From positions 2,294,001 to 2,358,000 of the forward strand of contig PYIU01000007.1 in assembly GCA_003415625.1 (NCBI GenBank): 64,000 nt of DNA, given 5' to 3'. Source of the stretch: Aquanectria penicillioides (Eukaryota; Ascomycota; Sordariomycetes; Hypocreales; Nectriaceae). The notes under the pieces are model-generated. The model was not told the origin of the DNA. It worked only from the letters and a program-made list of their open reading frames with translations, and did no database searches. The position numbers and the translations under genes are program-made. This document shows positions 27,203 to 39,299 of the stretch, piece after piece. Each line of letters starts with the position of its first letter. Position 1 is the first letter of the stretch.

Positions 27203-28734
27203 ATGGATCGCCAAAGCCAATCCCCAGGCCTCGGGCCACGACATGACGTATCTTCGCGGATACAAAAGCCTGGATCCGCAGCTGACCGAATGGCTGCCCT
27301 GAAAGCGCGTGTCGCTGCTGCTATTGGGACAAGCAAGGCGAAAGGAGGTTTAAATGTCGGCCTTCATCCAGCCTTAGAGGACTTGGGATCATGGAAGCCC
27401 CCAAGTAAATCGAAGGATCCAACCCCCACCCCATCGCGCCAGCGACATGACCAGTCCCGGAGCCAGAGCTCTTCGAAGGGTCCTGAATCCCAATCAAGCA
27501 ACCGAGAAACTTGCGAGAATCCCTACTACGACCCGAATCTGTCTGCGCAGAGCGCAGGCGGCAAGTCTCGACAGTCACGACAACTGATTTTCAACCAAAA
27601 AGGTAAATATATCCAGCAAGCCAATGCTCTGAGACGCCAGGCCGCCCTGGAGGCGATGAAAAAGCGCATTGCAGAGCAAACAAGGAGAGCTGGGATTGAT
27701 GAAGACTTGGACGTGGAGAAAAACTTTGTTGTAGACTGCCCTCCCAATATCGAATGGTGGGATGAAGGGCTCATCAATGGTACAAGTTACGATGCGGTGG
27801 ATGATCCTTCAAAGCTCAAAATCAATACCGAGGACAGCATTGTTACCGAGTACATTCAACATCCAGTTGCGCTTGAACCACCGCAAGATCGGCTTGCTCC
27901 AGCACCAAAACCGATGTACCTGACCTCGAGAGAGCAAGCAAAGCTTCGACGACAGCGCAGAATGGCAGAGTTGAAAGAAATGCAAGCGAAGATTCGGCTG
28001 GGTCTGGTGCCCGCGCCGCCTCCAAAAGTCAAGAAGGGAAACTTGATGCGAGTTCTCGGTGATGGTACGTCTCCCATTTTCTTGATGGATTCTCAAGTCG
28101 AAATTCATCATAAGCTAATATTTTGGTAGTTGCCGTCAAGGATCCGACCGCTGTCGAGGCTCGTGTCAATCGCGAAATCGCCGAGCGCCATCAACAGCAT
28201 GTTGATACCAATGAAGCGCGGAAATTGACCAAAGAACAAAAGCATGATAAGTTGACCGCGAACCAACAGAAGGATGCCGATAAAGGAATACATGTATCAG
28301 TATTTAAAATCGGAAGCCTATCAAATGGCCAACATCGGTACAAGATCGGAGTTAATGCTGAGCAATTGGCGCTCACCGGAACTTGCATCATGCATCCCAA
28401 GTTCAATTTGGTCATTGTGGAAGGTGGAGAATGGAGCATCGGGAAGTACAAAAAGCTCATGCTGAATCGCATAGACTGGACGGAAAATGCACCTTCAAGG
28501 GATCGCGATGGGAAACAAGGAGTGATCCGCGATTGGCTCCTGGCCGAAAACAGCAATGGCGAGCTTAAGGACATGTCGATGAATGATTGCAAGCTGGTGT
28601 TCGAAGGCGAGCAAAAGTCGAGAGTTTTTAGGAAATGGGGTAGCAAGGTCTGCGAAACAGACGCAGAGGCCCGAGAGGCACTGGCTCGGACCAAGATGGA
28701 TAATTTCTGGGCATTAGCTAAAGGATTCGTTTAG
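27203..28734 (+). CDS. prp3: U4/U6 snRNP splicing factor Prp3
   Basis: A component of the U4/U6.U5 tri-snRNP needed for spliceosome assembly. Exons are 27203-28064 and 28130-28734 with a 65-nt intron (GTACGT...GCTAAT...TAG), giving 488 residues. After a Ser-rich start come the conserved PRP3 region (NPYYDPNLSAQS, LIFNQKGKYIQQAN, CPPNIEWWDEGL, LTSREQAKLRRQRR) and the C-terminal DUF1115 domain (HPKFNLVIVEGGEWSIGKYK, RIDWTE). The junction rebuilds VLGDVAVKDPTAVEARV. I chose MDRQSQS at 27203; ATGs upstream at 27110 and downstream at MAALKARV are alternatives. Length is close to the yeast protein and shorter than the human one, which has an N-terminal extension. Confidence 0.93.
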
Positions 28735-30961
28735 GAACCCCCAATAACGAAAAGGTTACCCTACTGGATGGAACCTGGTCGTGGATATTACGGCGGAACC
28801 TGAGCTGCATGGCGCTCTGGTTAGGAAATTGACCAATGAGCTTTTGTTGACGCATCCATGAGGTCTTTGGCAATGATTGATTTATTGGTAACAATGTCGA
28901 CCTAGAAATAAAATATTTTTGGGGAGCTCCTCATTAGCAATAGGTGGTTCGGAATTTGATATTCCATACAAGATGATTTGCACTTGCATAACCCCAACCT
29001 TGGGTGTGAATAATCTGGCCATTGAATCAACTGCCTCAGTACCAGTAGTTGGGGGAGTGAATAGTCAAGGGGACGAGTGGAGTGAGTATTCGTCAACAAA
29101 GCGAGCGCCAAGTGCTCTAGTGTCAGCAAGAATTCTATTCAGCAATTCTCATTGACAGGAGACAAAGCCTGAGCCTCCCTTCACAAATACATACTACCTA
29201 CCATGCCTAACTCTGATAGGGTTAAGCGCCTCTGGCCATTTCCTTGCTCATCAACCCTGTAAGTTTTTCGTTGATTCTTGATTCTCCTGAATTAGACCCT
29301 AATGTACCTACTGCCGATTTTCTGATTCTTCATTTGAGCGTCATTCTCTCTGTCTCTAATCATTTTTACATTCCTGTCCCTGATTTCAATTGTCTTGCAA
29401 ACCCATAAACCCCAACTTCCCGACTACCTTTAGCTGAACAACCCACTGTACTTTACAATATAGATTGGCTTCTGCATTTTGAAAGAATTTCAAGGTGATT
29501 GGAGAATGGAAGAAATGTTGGTATTGATTCCTGTCATGCAGTAGAAAAGGGAACAAAAACCACCCTTTTGAGCTATCAGATTGAGCTGTTCGGATTCAGA
29601 GTTCATCTTCTCCCTTCCAACAGAGTTGTGTCATGACCTCTGAATGATTCCACCGTCGTATTTGACTCTTTGCCATAGACGCCATACCATACCATACCGT
29701 TCAGTAATCCCAAAAAATACTGCATTATTGGAAGCCAATGCGTTAATCCGAAATGAATGTCCATGATCTATAAAGGGTCTGATAACCCGGCCTACCTTTT
29801 GGCCTTGCACTAACCGACTCCTAGAACGCCCCGAATGAAACCTAAGGTATGTAACGCCTAATTTCTTAGATGTTGTTACCGGCCCAGAGTAGGGCTTATG
29901 TTGACAAAACATATAGCTGAAAAGAAGTAGCGAAATGGAAAGAAAGCTAACCAAGCTAGGTGGAAACTCGCAGATGCAGATCCGTCAACTCCATTGAAAA
30001 CAGTCATGTAATTGGCATTCTCCACATAACAAGATCATACAGAAGAGGTACTGTTGAAAGAATGAAGTAAGAAATCAAAGTCCGTGTAGTTTTGATTGTA
30101 AATACCGGCCTTCATGATACGAAGAAGCCCGTATCATATCGTTGAATCATAAACGCCAGAAAGAAGTGGTGTTCGGTGTCGACTGTGCATCATAGTGGAC
30201 TAAAAAATGAATGCTCTCGATGAAGAGGAAGTCAAGACAAAACCAGGGAGAAAAAAAAAAGAAGCCGTATAGATCTTGCTATGTCGGCTTGTAGATGCTA
30301 TATGAGGTGGTCGTATCGGTCCGAATATGGCCTAGCTAGCCGAAACCACAAGACTAGCCAGCGGCTGTAGCCTTAGAGGATGAGTGGTCGCACCCATCAT
30401 TAAAATCCTGCGCTTGCGAGAGTGATGCCCATAATTCCTAGTCGTTGTAATTTCAAGGGTCCTAGTGATTGAATTGGAAGTGCGGTTTGATTCTTTTGGC
30501 CACCCTGAGCGGGCATTCCTGATACACATCCCCAAATCGAGGCTAGGCGCTGGAGCATGCGAAAAACACAGCTGGTGTGTCGTCTCCAGAGCTCGCATTT
30601 TCCCAGCTATGGTGTATGTATAGCCCTGTTCGCGTTGATTCGGCCCCTGTTAGTTGCGAACCCACCAAACCTCGACCACTGAAACCCAGGTACCGTCGTC
30701 ACAGGTAGTGAATATCAGAGCAGAAGGGTTTGCCATAAGCACGACTATATCGGGTATGAGTCGAGTTGCTGAGATGATGAAAGGAATGAAAGGAGAAAGG
30801 GATGAAATAAGGGATAAAGGAAGCGGCAGGGCGGTCGAGTTTCAGTTTCCAGTTTCAACAACATCCTATCTTGCCGTTGAGACAAAATGGTTGCGTGTCT
30901 GCCTTGGGGATGTGGCTTGGAGAGGGAATAAGATTGGGAGACATCGAAGCCAAAATTTATG
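28735..30961. other. Intergenic region Prp3 / C2H2 regulator
   Basis: Both flanking genes end here, so it holds two 3' untranslated regions. About 2.2 kb is long for convergent neighbours in this window. Only short frames without family signatures were seen, and no tRNA or repeat. Confidence 0.45.
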
Positions 30962-32216
30962 TTAACCAACGTGGCGTGAACTCGGATTAGGTCGATCTGG
31001 TCGGTTTACAATCCCCATCCCCCCGAATCCTTCCCCTTGGAGATTTAGTGTACCAATGTCGAACCTTTTAGAACAACCGTCTTCCATGTGCCTAACACAA
31101 TTAATCAGAATCAGCGTGAACCTATCTCGATTGGAAGATGCTTTAAACTGACCTTCTGAGGGTATCTTTTCTCGCAAACAGGCGTCCGCAATAGTCGCAT
31201 TTGTGATTACGCTCTTTCATATGAACGCTTTGGTGGTGTCTTTGTAAATCAGTCTTTCGAACGAATTTCTTTGTGCAGCCATCCATAGGGCAAGGGAAGG
31301 GATATTCGCGCTTCTCGTCGTGTGTTTCCAAGTGAGATTTGTAGTTGTAACTTCGACTAAAAAACTTGCCGCAACCCTTGACTTCGCACTGGAAGTTTGC
31401 CTCCTCTTTTGTTGTATGCTTCCGTGCTGGACGGCGCGTCCTAGTCGTCTTCAGCATGCGCCTATCCTGGCCTAACTCGGATCCTTGTGCCTGGGAGTTG
31501 ACATAGATTTGAGAAGTGTCGCAATCTTGTTTAGACCAAGCAGGCATTGAACTGTCACTCAAATCTGGTTGGAGATTGGAGGCAAAAGGAGACCCTTCTG
31601 AACTATACGGTGCACTTGTCGGGACGGAACTAGGATACGGCTGCCTTTCAAACGCTGGATAGTAAGTATTTGAGCCTTCCATCCTGAGTTTTTGCGCGGA
31701 TGGGTCGTGCAGATATCCAAAGGGTGGCCGGGTAGGCATGGATGGGGCTCTCGAGGAACCAGCCGTCGATGGAGGCGGCGGTTGTGAGAAGGGGGAGTGA
31801 TTGGGAGGAGGTGGCAGATAGGACTCGTGAGTACCAAAGGATGATGGAATACAGGGCTCGTAAGTGCCGAAAGAATCGTAATCGGCGGGAAGCATGTTAG
31901 GAACTGAGGATGAAGATGGCGCTGGCGCTGGCGGCGCCACCATCTGATCCGGGGTAACCCAAGCGGCGTGGCTCATGGCGGTTGATGGGGAAAGGATTGA
32001 GTCTGGTTCGGAAAGGCGTTGAGGCCTAAGATCGGTTGATAGAGAGTTGTGAGATGCAAGAATGGTGAGGACTGGACTTAGATGGGATGGAGACGGGTAG
32101 CTGGCACCAGGGCCGTCTGGGGGACAGGATGCCTGGAACAGGGAGGGCGGCGGTTTGAAGGATCTCTGTTGTGGTGGTACTGGGGACGTAGTTAATGACG
32201 GAGGTGTAAGGTCCAT
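30962..32216 (-). CDS. C2H2 zinc-finger transcription factor, unnamed
   Basis: A putative nuclear regulator of about 397 residues. Exon 1 is 31153-32216 from the ATG of MDLTPPSLTTS (an in-frame ATG at 32303 is an alternative) and exon 2 is 30962-31091, joined across a 61-nt intron (GTCAGT...TAG). A Pro/Ser-rich N-terminal part of about 270 residues is followed by a basic stretch (RTRRPARKHTTK) and three tandem fingers: CEVKGCGKFFSRSYNYKSH, CPMDGCTKKFVRKTDLQRHH and CDYCGRLFARKDTLRRH. The third finger is split by the intron and ends H-x4-C, so it is a C2HC finger. Its targets cannot be told from sequence. More than 4 kb of gene-free DNA lies upstream, as is common for developmental regulators. 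Confidence 0.85.
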
Positions 32217-35200
32217 GTCGAGGTTGCTGTGTGGCGTGCGGGCTGTTCCGGGAGGCCTTGAAGAAACCTGGATTGCCAGATTCAGCTCAACTGACGTACA
32301 CACCTACAAGCCCAACTCAGTAACGAGGCTCGTGGGAACTTGGGGAGACACGATGGCCGCTGAGCTACGACAAAGACCTGAGTGCCAGTTTCATCTGGAA
32401 GGTCTTGGGCCTCTCTAACGGGGGCCAGGCAGAGAGGCAGCAGCTGACAGGCCAGAAACGGACCTTAAGGGTTAAAGAGGGCTTAGTGGTTGTGGTTGGG
32501 GTCCAGAGAGTGGGGAGAGAAGAAAGACGGCGAAATAGTTGGATGGGCAGATGGACTCGAAGCTGGATTCGAACGGCCAAAAACGATCAACGGGATACAG
32601 CAGGTGTTGCCTCGGATATTTCAGAACCAGCCCGCCATTGGGAATAGATATAGGAAGGGAGAAGGGAAGGAGCAGAGAAGGTGGTGGAGGGCCAGACGAG
32701 CACCATTTACAATAGACACACCAAGGCGGAGCCTGCCGTTGATGAAATCGTTGACGATGAATTAAACGCGGGAGAGGGCAAAGGGTAGGCGAAGGATCAG
32801 ACTCCGCCGACATGGGGCAGGAGAAACAGGCAAGATGATGGGGAGACAGCTTGCGTTCGCAGTGTTCCAAGCCAGTAGGGAGGTGTGATGGAGCGGGTGA
32901 CGGGGCCGGGGCCGAGAGCGAAATGAGGACCAGGTCAGGGGTCTTGTTCGCCAACCACAAGGCCGGGGCATCTTGAACTTGACAGATCTGAAGGGCGAGC
33001 AAGAGGTCTAAAATGATAGTAAGGCCGACATCTCTGGATCTTCCTGTCTTATATTCGGCGATGACTCCGTAAAAGTTAGTGAGTCCCGGATCACGAAAGA
33101 TGTCATTGAGTCCAAGCCGTGCAGCAAATCACTGCAATCTGACTGTGGATAAGTCAAAAAAGCTAGAGGTTAAGATCGAGTCAACCAACGCTGAAAATGA
33201 AATCGCGAGAACGGTTGGGAAAATTGTAGCAGCAATGAAAGGGCGAGGGAAACTAGGGAGACACTTAAACAACCACAATGCCACAATGCCACAATGGTGA
33301 AGTATGCGAGACATTCAGAGGTATTACGGACCGTGAAAACACCTGAGATGGGAGATAGAGGGGAGATGGTGATGGAACAGCAAGGACACATCGGCCATCG
33401 ATTGGGACCACATGGGTCTAAGGTGCTGGGTGCCCATGAACAAACCGAAAGGTTTCTCCACATTGAAGAACCAACTTGAACATAACCGTCCGAGAGTGCT
33501 GCCCATGCAACAATACTTGGCCCCCAGGGCTACGATGATCCATGCCCCAACGGCCTGGTCCGAGTGGGTGGTGTAGCCATAATTATGTACTGCAAGGAAG
33601 CTCCTGGAGGGCCCGTCGGTGAACGAGGGGGACGGCAGATGGGGGGAGATGGGTGTCAAGGCGCAGATGGAGATGACCAAAACAGTCCAATCCCATCAGG
33701 GACAGCCCAAGTCAATCCCAATACGTATACAGCGGGCAGTGTTCTAAACTGCCAAAATGACTGGATAATACCGGATTGGCTCGCCAATGGTCTCCGCCTG
33801 ACAGCTGAACCCAAGCCTAAGTCTCAGCCCTGAGCGACGAAGAAAGATTTTGAATTGTGCCTTGCAGGGTTCTCTCGGGGTTTTGGGTGTGTTGACAGCA
33901 GCCCTGCCAACAAGGGAGCAAGCACACCAACGGACACGCATCGATCAACGGACGGATCGCGTGGGAGCTGTCATCGAACTGTTAGCGTCCACATCGATCC
34001 CATGGCAGAAATCTTGTGCTCAATGTAGTGTGCAGAGTACACAAGGCATGGTATGGAACTAGGGATGGGTGTTGTCTGCCATTGTACTATGTAGACTTGA
34101 GAGAAACGCATCATGTGGTGCGAGACAGGGCAAGACGAGGCGAACCTGGAGAGCCCCCAAGCCTAGAGGGGACTAGATCAGATACAGTACGATAGCTCGA
34201 CGTACGACAGGGCGGACGAGACGAGGTCAAAGGACAAAACAGGACATACCCTGGTCGGCAGGTCGGAATCATTACCTGGAGGAAACAAGTGAGTGCCACT
34301 GCTCCAGGTTTGGTTGGAAGGGGAAGGATACATCCTGGGAGAGGTCCCTGCTAGCCGGGAACTTTGGGAGACTGTGATGTAACACAGACACCGTGCTGAA
34401 TTCTCGGAGTGACACGGATCCCATAATTATCCTACCAGGGTACGTAATTGATGACTCTCTCAGGGCGTTTTGCTGGATGGATAGAGCATCCTGGGAGGAC
34501 AACCCAGGGGTTGGACCGTTGGGTGTTCCCCAGTGGTTCCCCAGGGACCGTTGAAGAAGGGGCCCAAAGAGCGCCTGTGCACAGTGTGCAACCCCCCTGC
34601 CTCTCCCTCCCGGGGGGGGGGGGGGGGACGGTATCGACAGCCTTTTCTCCCGGTTACGAGCATGACTGACCCTCTTCTCCCCAGACGCTTGGTGGCCAAC
34701 CTACAGATTGATAGTCCGTACAAAGTCGGAACTTGCCTATCTGGGATGCGACCTTACGGAGTAGGGTAATACCCCCTTACCGGGAAGATCCCAGATAGGT
34801 TAGCAGCTGGTTGGCTGGCTGGTTGGTTGGCTAGATACGCAAGGCATATACGGGAGGCACATGGGGTGCGAGAGAGACAAAGTGTAAGTTAGGTACCTAA
34901 CTACTTTGGTAAGGGGTACAAAGAATCCTCAACTTCTCAAATAGGATGCTGGAGGATGGCAAGTGTTGGTCTATCTAACATCATCAATCCCGGTTTTTTT
35001 TTTATTCTTTCAAGAGACAAGCGAAAGAGAAAAATGAAACACCCATTTTTTTTTTTGGCCTTTGAGTTTATCCCTTGGCCTTTTAGGGACAGGGCCTTGA
35101 AAGAAGAGGTCAAAGCACATCTCACCCTCATAAGTAAAGGAAGGATATCCCTTGTAATCTGGGTCCTAGGCCCTACGACCCTGTTACCCTCTGACCTTGG

Positions 35201-36561
35201 CTTTAGGAGCCTCTAGCACGGCCTCTAAGGCAGCTGACATGCTCGGAGTATTTTGCGGATCGAGACTGAAAATGGGGGGGAGTGGTGGTAACGGCGGTGG
35301 GTAGCCCCGTCCCGCCATCGTACGCGCCCATCTCAATTAGGTAGGCAACTTCGTCAAATAGTCTTCAATATGGGCGGAGCTTGTCCATGCTTGGCTATTC
35401 CCGGGCTGCTGTTGGTGAGTGCGAAAGTGAGCCCCTTGCTTCATGTTGGTTCGTTCCCCAACGCACAGCAACATGGTACGCATTCTCTGTCTGCTCAGTG
35501 TCAAGGTTTTGTGGGTCATGGCTCTCTCGGGCCGCCTTGTGGAGATGGACATGACGGGCATGGGTTCAAGGATCCATGAGATGCCTGCTTGACTCACTAT
35601 TTTTTTTCTTCACCCATGCCGGCGCCGTGCCATGCCGTTGTCACGCTGCTACGATCCCCCGATGTCCAGCCCACGCCCACGCCCACCCCCCCGGATCGAG
35701 CGGAGGATGCAGAAACAACGGCCATGGCGCTCAATCTAGCGCTTGTACAACTTGAAAATCTTCACCCGGAAAGGGTGAACTGGCGGGACAGGCGCCCCGT
35801 ACGCGCCTGGAGCGCGCGTCGAAACCTACCAGGTCAAGGTGATTGTGGCCTGACACAGTCGACCACGGGCACATTTTTTTTCTTCTTCAACTCTTAGCCA
35901 TCGTTGCGCAGCTACCGGGGGTCCAATCACTCGTCACTTCCTGGCTGCCGACAGGCCAGCACGTTCACAGAAACCTTGCCCCAATCAAAGCTCCCTTCAC
36001 AGTCCTCCCTGCCTCTCCTTGCTTTGGACTCGACTGATTTTCCTCCACCCAGGCTATTGAGGGCGACAGGATTGAGAAAAGAACCTGTGGCTAGGCGCCC
36101 GGTTTGCCGCCGGAGCGCCTGGATCCCCCGTGCCCTCCCTGAGCTGGATGTGCGGCGCGTGCGTGCATGGCGAGAAGAGGATCTCGTCGGGTTGGTTCGC
36201 AAATGCCAGGTGGGTGGCATGTAACGAAGACAACCATAGAATCCTCCGAACCGGGAGGGGTACGTAGCACACGTACAAGGTGCCTAGGAGTATACCCAAC
36301 ACCGAGAATGGGGAGGGCGGGTGAAGACGGGGGAGGGCTACAGCGTGGGACTGTCAGCCATGCGGGCCAGGTCCGTGGCTAACGTTGCTACTGTTGTCGG
36401 CCGTAATCGTCAGATGTTCCGGACATGACTTGGGGCATGTCCCCGTCAGATGGGGATCATATTCCGAGAATGTGCACAAAACGTGAATGTCTATCAGCGC
36501 CATTGACGGTAGCTAAACTACCACGTAGTACGAAATGTGGGTTTATTGGATTCCATTTCCT
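32217..36561. other. Long upstream region of the C2H2 regulator
   Basis: About 4.3 kb between the regulator start and the stop of the aldo-keto reductase, which is on the same strand and upstream of it. No gene is supported. It includes a 16-G tract at 34612-34627, T-runs near 34993 and 35047, and repeated TAGGTA words. Part of it is probably a long transcribed leader of the regulator gene. Confidence 0.45.
34612..34627. repeat. Homopolymer of 16 G
   Basis: A second long G-run after a CCTCTCCCTCCC pyrimidine stretch, in non-coding DNA. The opposed pyrimidine and G runs could form a hairpin or quadruplex. Confidence 0.85.
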
Positions 36562-38094
36562 CTAGTGACCCTGCACAGCTCGTGGTTTATATTCCTCCTC
36601 TAGGAACTTGACGTCGTCCTCCGTCAGCCGGACCTGGAGGGCCCCAAGAGCATCGCCGATTCTACTCGTGGTATTAAGCCCCAGGATTGGAGCACACCCC
36701 TTGTGTAGAACCCAAGCAGTCGCCAACACGGCCATGCTGATACCCTTCCGCTTGGCAAGTTCCTCGACTCGGCCGACAACCTCGCTACTCGCCCCAGCAT
36801 TCCACACAGCGCTGTACTTGTCGTTGCGTGCACGATCGCTCTCGGCCGTGCCCCAGGGTCTGGTGAGCAAGCCCCGAGCCATTGGCGACCACGGAATGAT
36901 GCCCACGCCTGTAGCCTTGCAAAAGGGAATCATCTCCCGTTCCTCTTCCCGGTAAACAAGGTTGTAAAAGTTCTGCATTGAAATGAACCTGGTCCACCCC
37001 CTCATCTCTGCAATATGCTGCAGTCGGGCAAATTCCCATGTCCACATGGAACTTGCCCCAATGTATCGCACCTTACCTGACTGCACCACGTCGTGCAGGG
37101 CTCTCATAATCTCCTCTGGTGGCGTGTCCCGGTCGAGGCGATGGATCTGGAGAACGTCTAATAAACCAGGGCCCGGTCATCAGCATGGATCTATAATAGC
37201 CCGCCCACGCCCGACGCATGGGCCTCGTTGTGGTCTCAGGAGGCCAAGAGGCCCAGAAGCCCGGAGGGGGGAAAACAGCCACTTGCACTTTTTGACCATT
37301 TGGAATAAACCCTGGTCGTCTGCACAGATTTCTGCTTTGGGAATGCCATGGGCCGCTGCCAAAATGGTAACAATAGCGGATCCAGTGATAGTAGAAACGG
37401 TCGCTGGTGGTTGACAACAGAATCCCCTAGATAGGTAGGTAGGTACCGGGATCCGACTGCTGCGTTGTCTATCCACCACTTGGCGGCTAGCATAAATGGC
37501 ACTCCATCCCTCCCGGAATGATTACAAAGCAATGAAAGGAAATCGCACTATACTTACCAATGTAATCCGTGTCGAGACGGCGAAGACAACCGTCAACAGC
37601 ATCAAAAATGTGCTTTCTCGACAGTCCCATCTGGTTCACTGTCGCTCCCTCGTTCATTGGAGGAATTCGGGTACCCTCACCCTCAGCAATGGGGAAGTAG
37701 ACCTTGCTGAGGATGACGACCTTGCTCCGGGGATATTGTATTTCTTGAGGGCCTTTCCAACAATTACCTCAGACGCTCCGTTTGAGTACAAGTCAGCGGT
37801 ATCCTAGCACGTTAGTAATCCAAGTCATTCAGATAAAATAAAGATCAGGTTCTTGATACTGAGCAACCCATACCCAAGTATTAATTCCAGAATCATATGC
37901 CTTTTTCAGCAACTCCAGTCCTTCCTCTTCATCAAGCGTCCAGGGCGAACCCTCCCACTTGGAGCTTCCGAAGACCATGCATCCCATGATAATCTTAGAG
38001 ACCTTCAGGCCGCTCTCTCCGAGTCTACGAGACATCGGTCAGTTCATTCCAGACCTGCCTGTGAAGCGAGACCTGCTTGCCTGGTGTATTCCAT
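36562..38094 (-). CDS. Aldo-keto reductase (yeast AAD/YakC type), with an apparent one-base omission
   Basis: An NADPH-dependent carbonyl reductase, cytosolic; substrate unknown. Exons on the minus strand are 38081-38094, 37874-38024, 37558-37803 and 36562-37157. The first intron (38025-38080) is GC-AG with donor GCAAGC and gives the family-like start MEYTRLGESGLKVS; an unspliced start at 38035 (MSRRLGES) is the alternative. The other introns are 70 nt and an unusually long 400 nt. The catalytic residues are visible: Asp and Tyr in TADLYSNGASE, Lys in VILSKVYF and His in LQIHRLD. Exon 2 loses frame at CCGGGG (37727-37732 on the plus strand); one more base there restores KKYNIPRSKVVIL and the phase needed at the next junction. 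The restored length is about 335 residues, normal for the family. The stop is at 36562-36564. Confidence 0.85.
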
Positions 38095-39299
38095 GTTGGT
38101 CATCGTGATGGGGGTGCTCGACACAGTTGTCCGTTCGGTAATCTCACTCACAAAATGCTCCCTTCTTCTTGCCTGGAGTGGAGGTTATAAAAGGAAAATT
38201 CTGCAATATCACAACCGATTCCGAAAAACATGCATTCAATTGCCGATTGTTGACTCACCAAACGCTCCGAGGCCCCTCAATTCGATCCATCCCCACCTCG
38301 GCAAGCACCTCGGTAGCAAGCCATACTTCAACGCCATGGGGATCCGGTATAGTATGGTCAACTCCCTAAGACACGGAAAATCGGAATGCATAGATTATGA
38401 TGGTGAAAGTCCAACGCATATTATCTTTCGCAAAAGCCGTCTCTGTTTGACTATTTTAATACCTTGAGGCTTCGTTGGACCTTGCATCCTTCTCGGTGGT
38501 GACGGTGTAAAGTTTGGCTGGGAATCTCTTCGAGTGTGTATCTCAATGATTGATGAGTAGAGTGTATAGTTTGCTAGCGCTAGGGTCAGTATTCTAGTCT
38601 CCGTGCTGGAGTAAATGGTGGCGAGTTGTGGGCAACCAACGAGCGAGATCTAAGGGTTTAGGGATTAGTAAACACACTCGGGTCGTTAATCATAGCATCT
38701 CTAGACCCAGGCGGATAGGACATGGAATAGAGGATGGAGCTTGAGCCTATGTCCTAATGTATGTTGATTCAGTTACAAATTGCAAGCTGTACATTCATGA
38801 GACACAATAGGTACAGGGTAGGTGACATGCCTGGTTGCTAACGAGGGCTTGAGTGAGTGCCTGATCGTGACTGGCATGTGATTGAACGCACTAGCTAGTT
38901 GTACCTAAATGTACCTAGCTCCAAGAGGGAGATGCTTTGTTGATTAGAGCGACGCTAAAGCACAGTGGCCAGACTTGCTGAGGTACTTCGGGATACAGCT
39001 AGATACATCAAAACCCCACTTCTTTTTTAGCACAGTATGAGATCGCTTGGTACTCTCTCACACGTCATCAGGCCAAAACGCCAGATCAGTGAATCAAACT
39101 CCACGTTGCATGCCCGTTTGTCCATATTTTCCTCGCTCCCAACTCTCTGGATTGTGCTAACAACGCGCTTTAAGTTTTATATTTTCCATCCTCTCACCCC
39201 CATGGACCATCTGACAACCACAAAGCTTACCCCAGCTCCGCAAAGCCCAACGTGAGCTGGTTGTTGTAGTCAGGTACGAGTGCTGGCACGTTGGACAAT
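38095..39299. promoter_or_regulatory. Divergent region between aldo-keto reductase and DDHD lipase
   Basis: About 1.2 kb carrying both promoters. A short open stretch ending at 39255 (from an ATG at 39202, reading LTPAPQSPT) could be a first exon of the lipase, but I could not join it in frame with acceptable splice sites. Confidence 0.4.

Noticed and set aside
32555..32575. TTCGAAT loop resembling a tRNA T arm on the minus strand
   Set aside because: The flanking five bases do not pair and no cloverleaf can be drawn.
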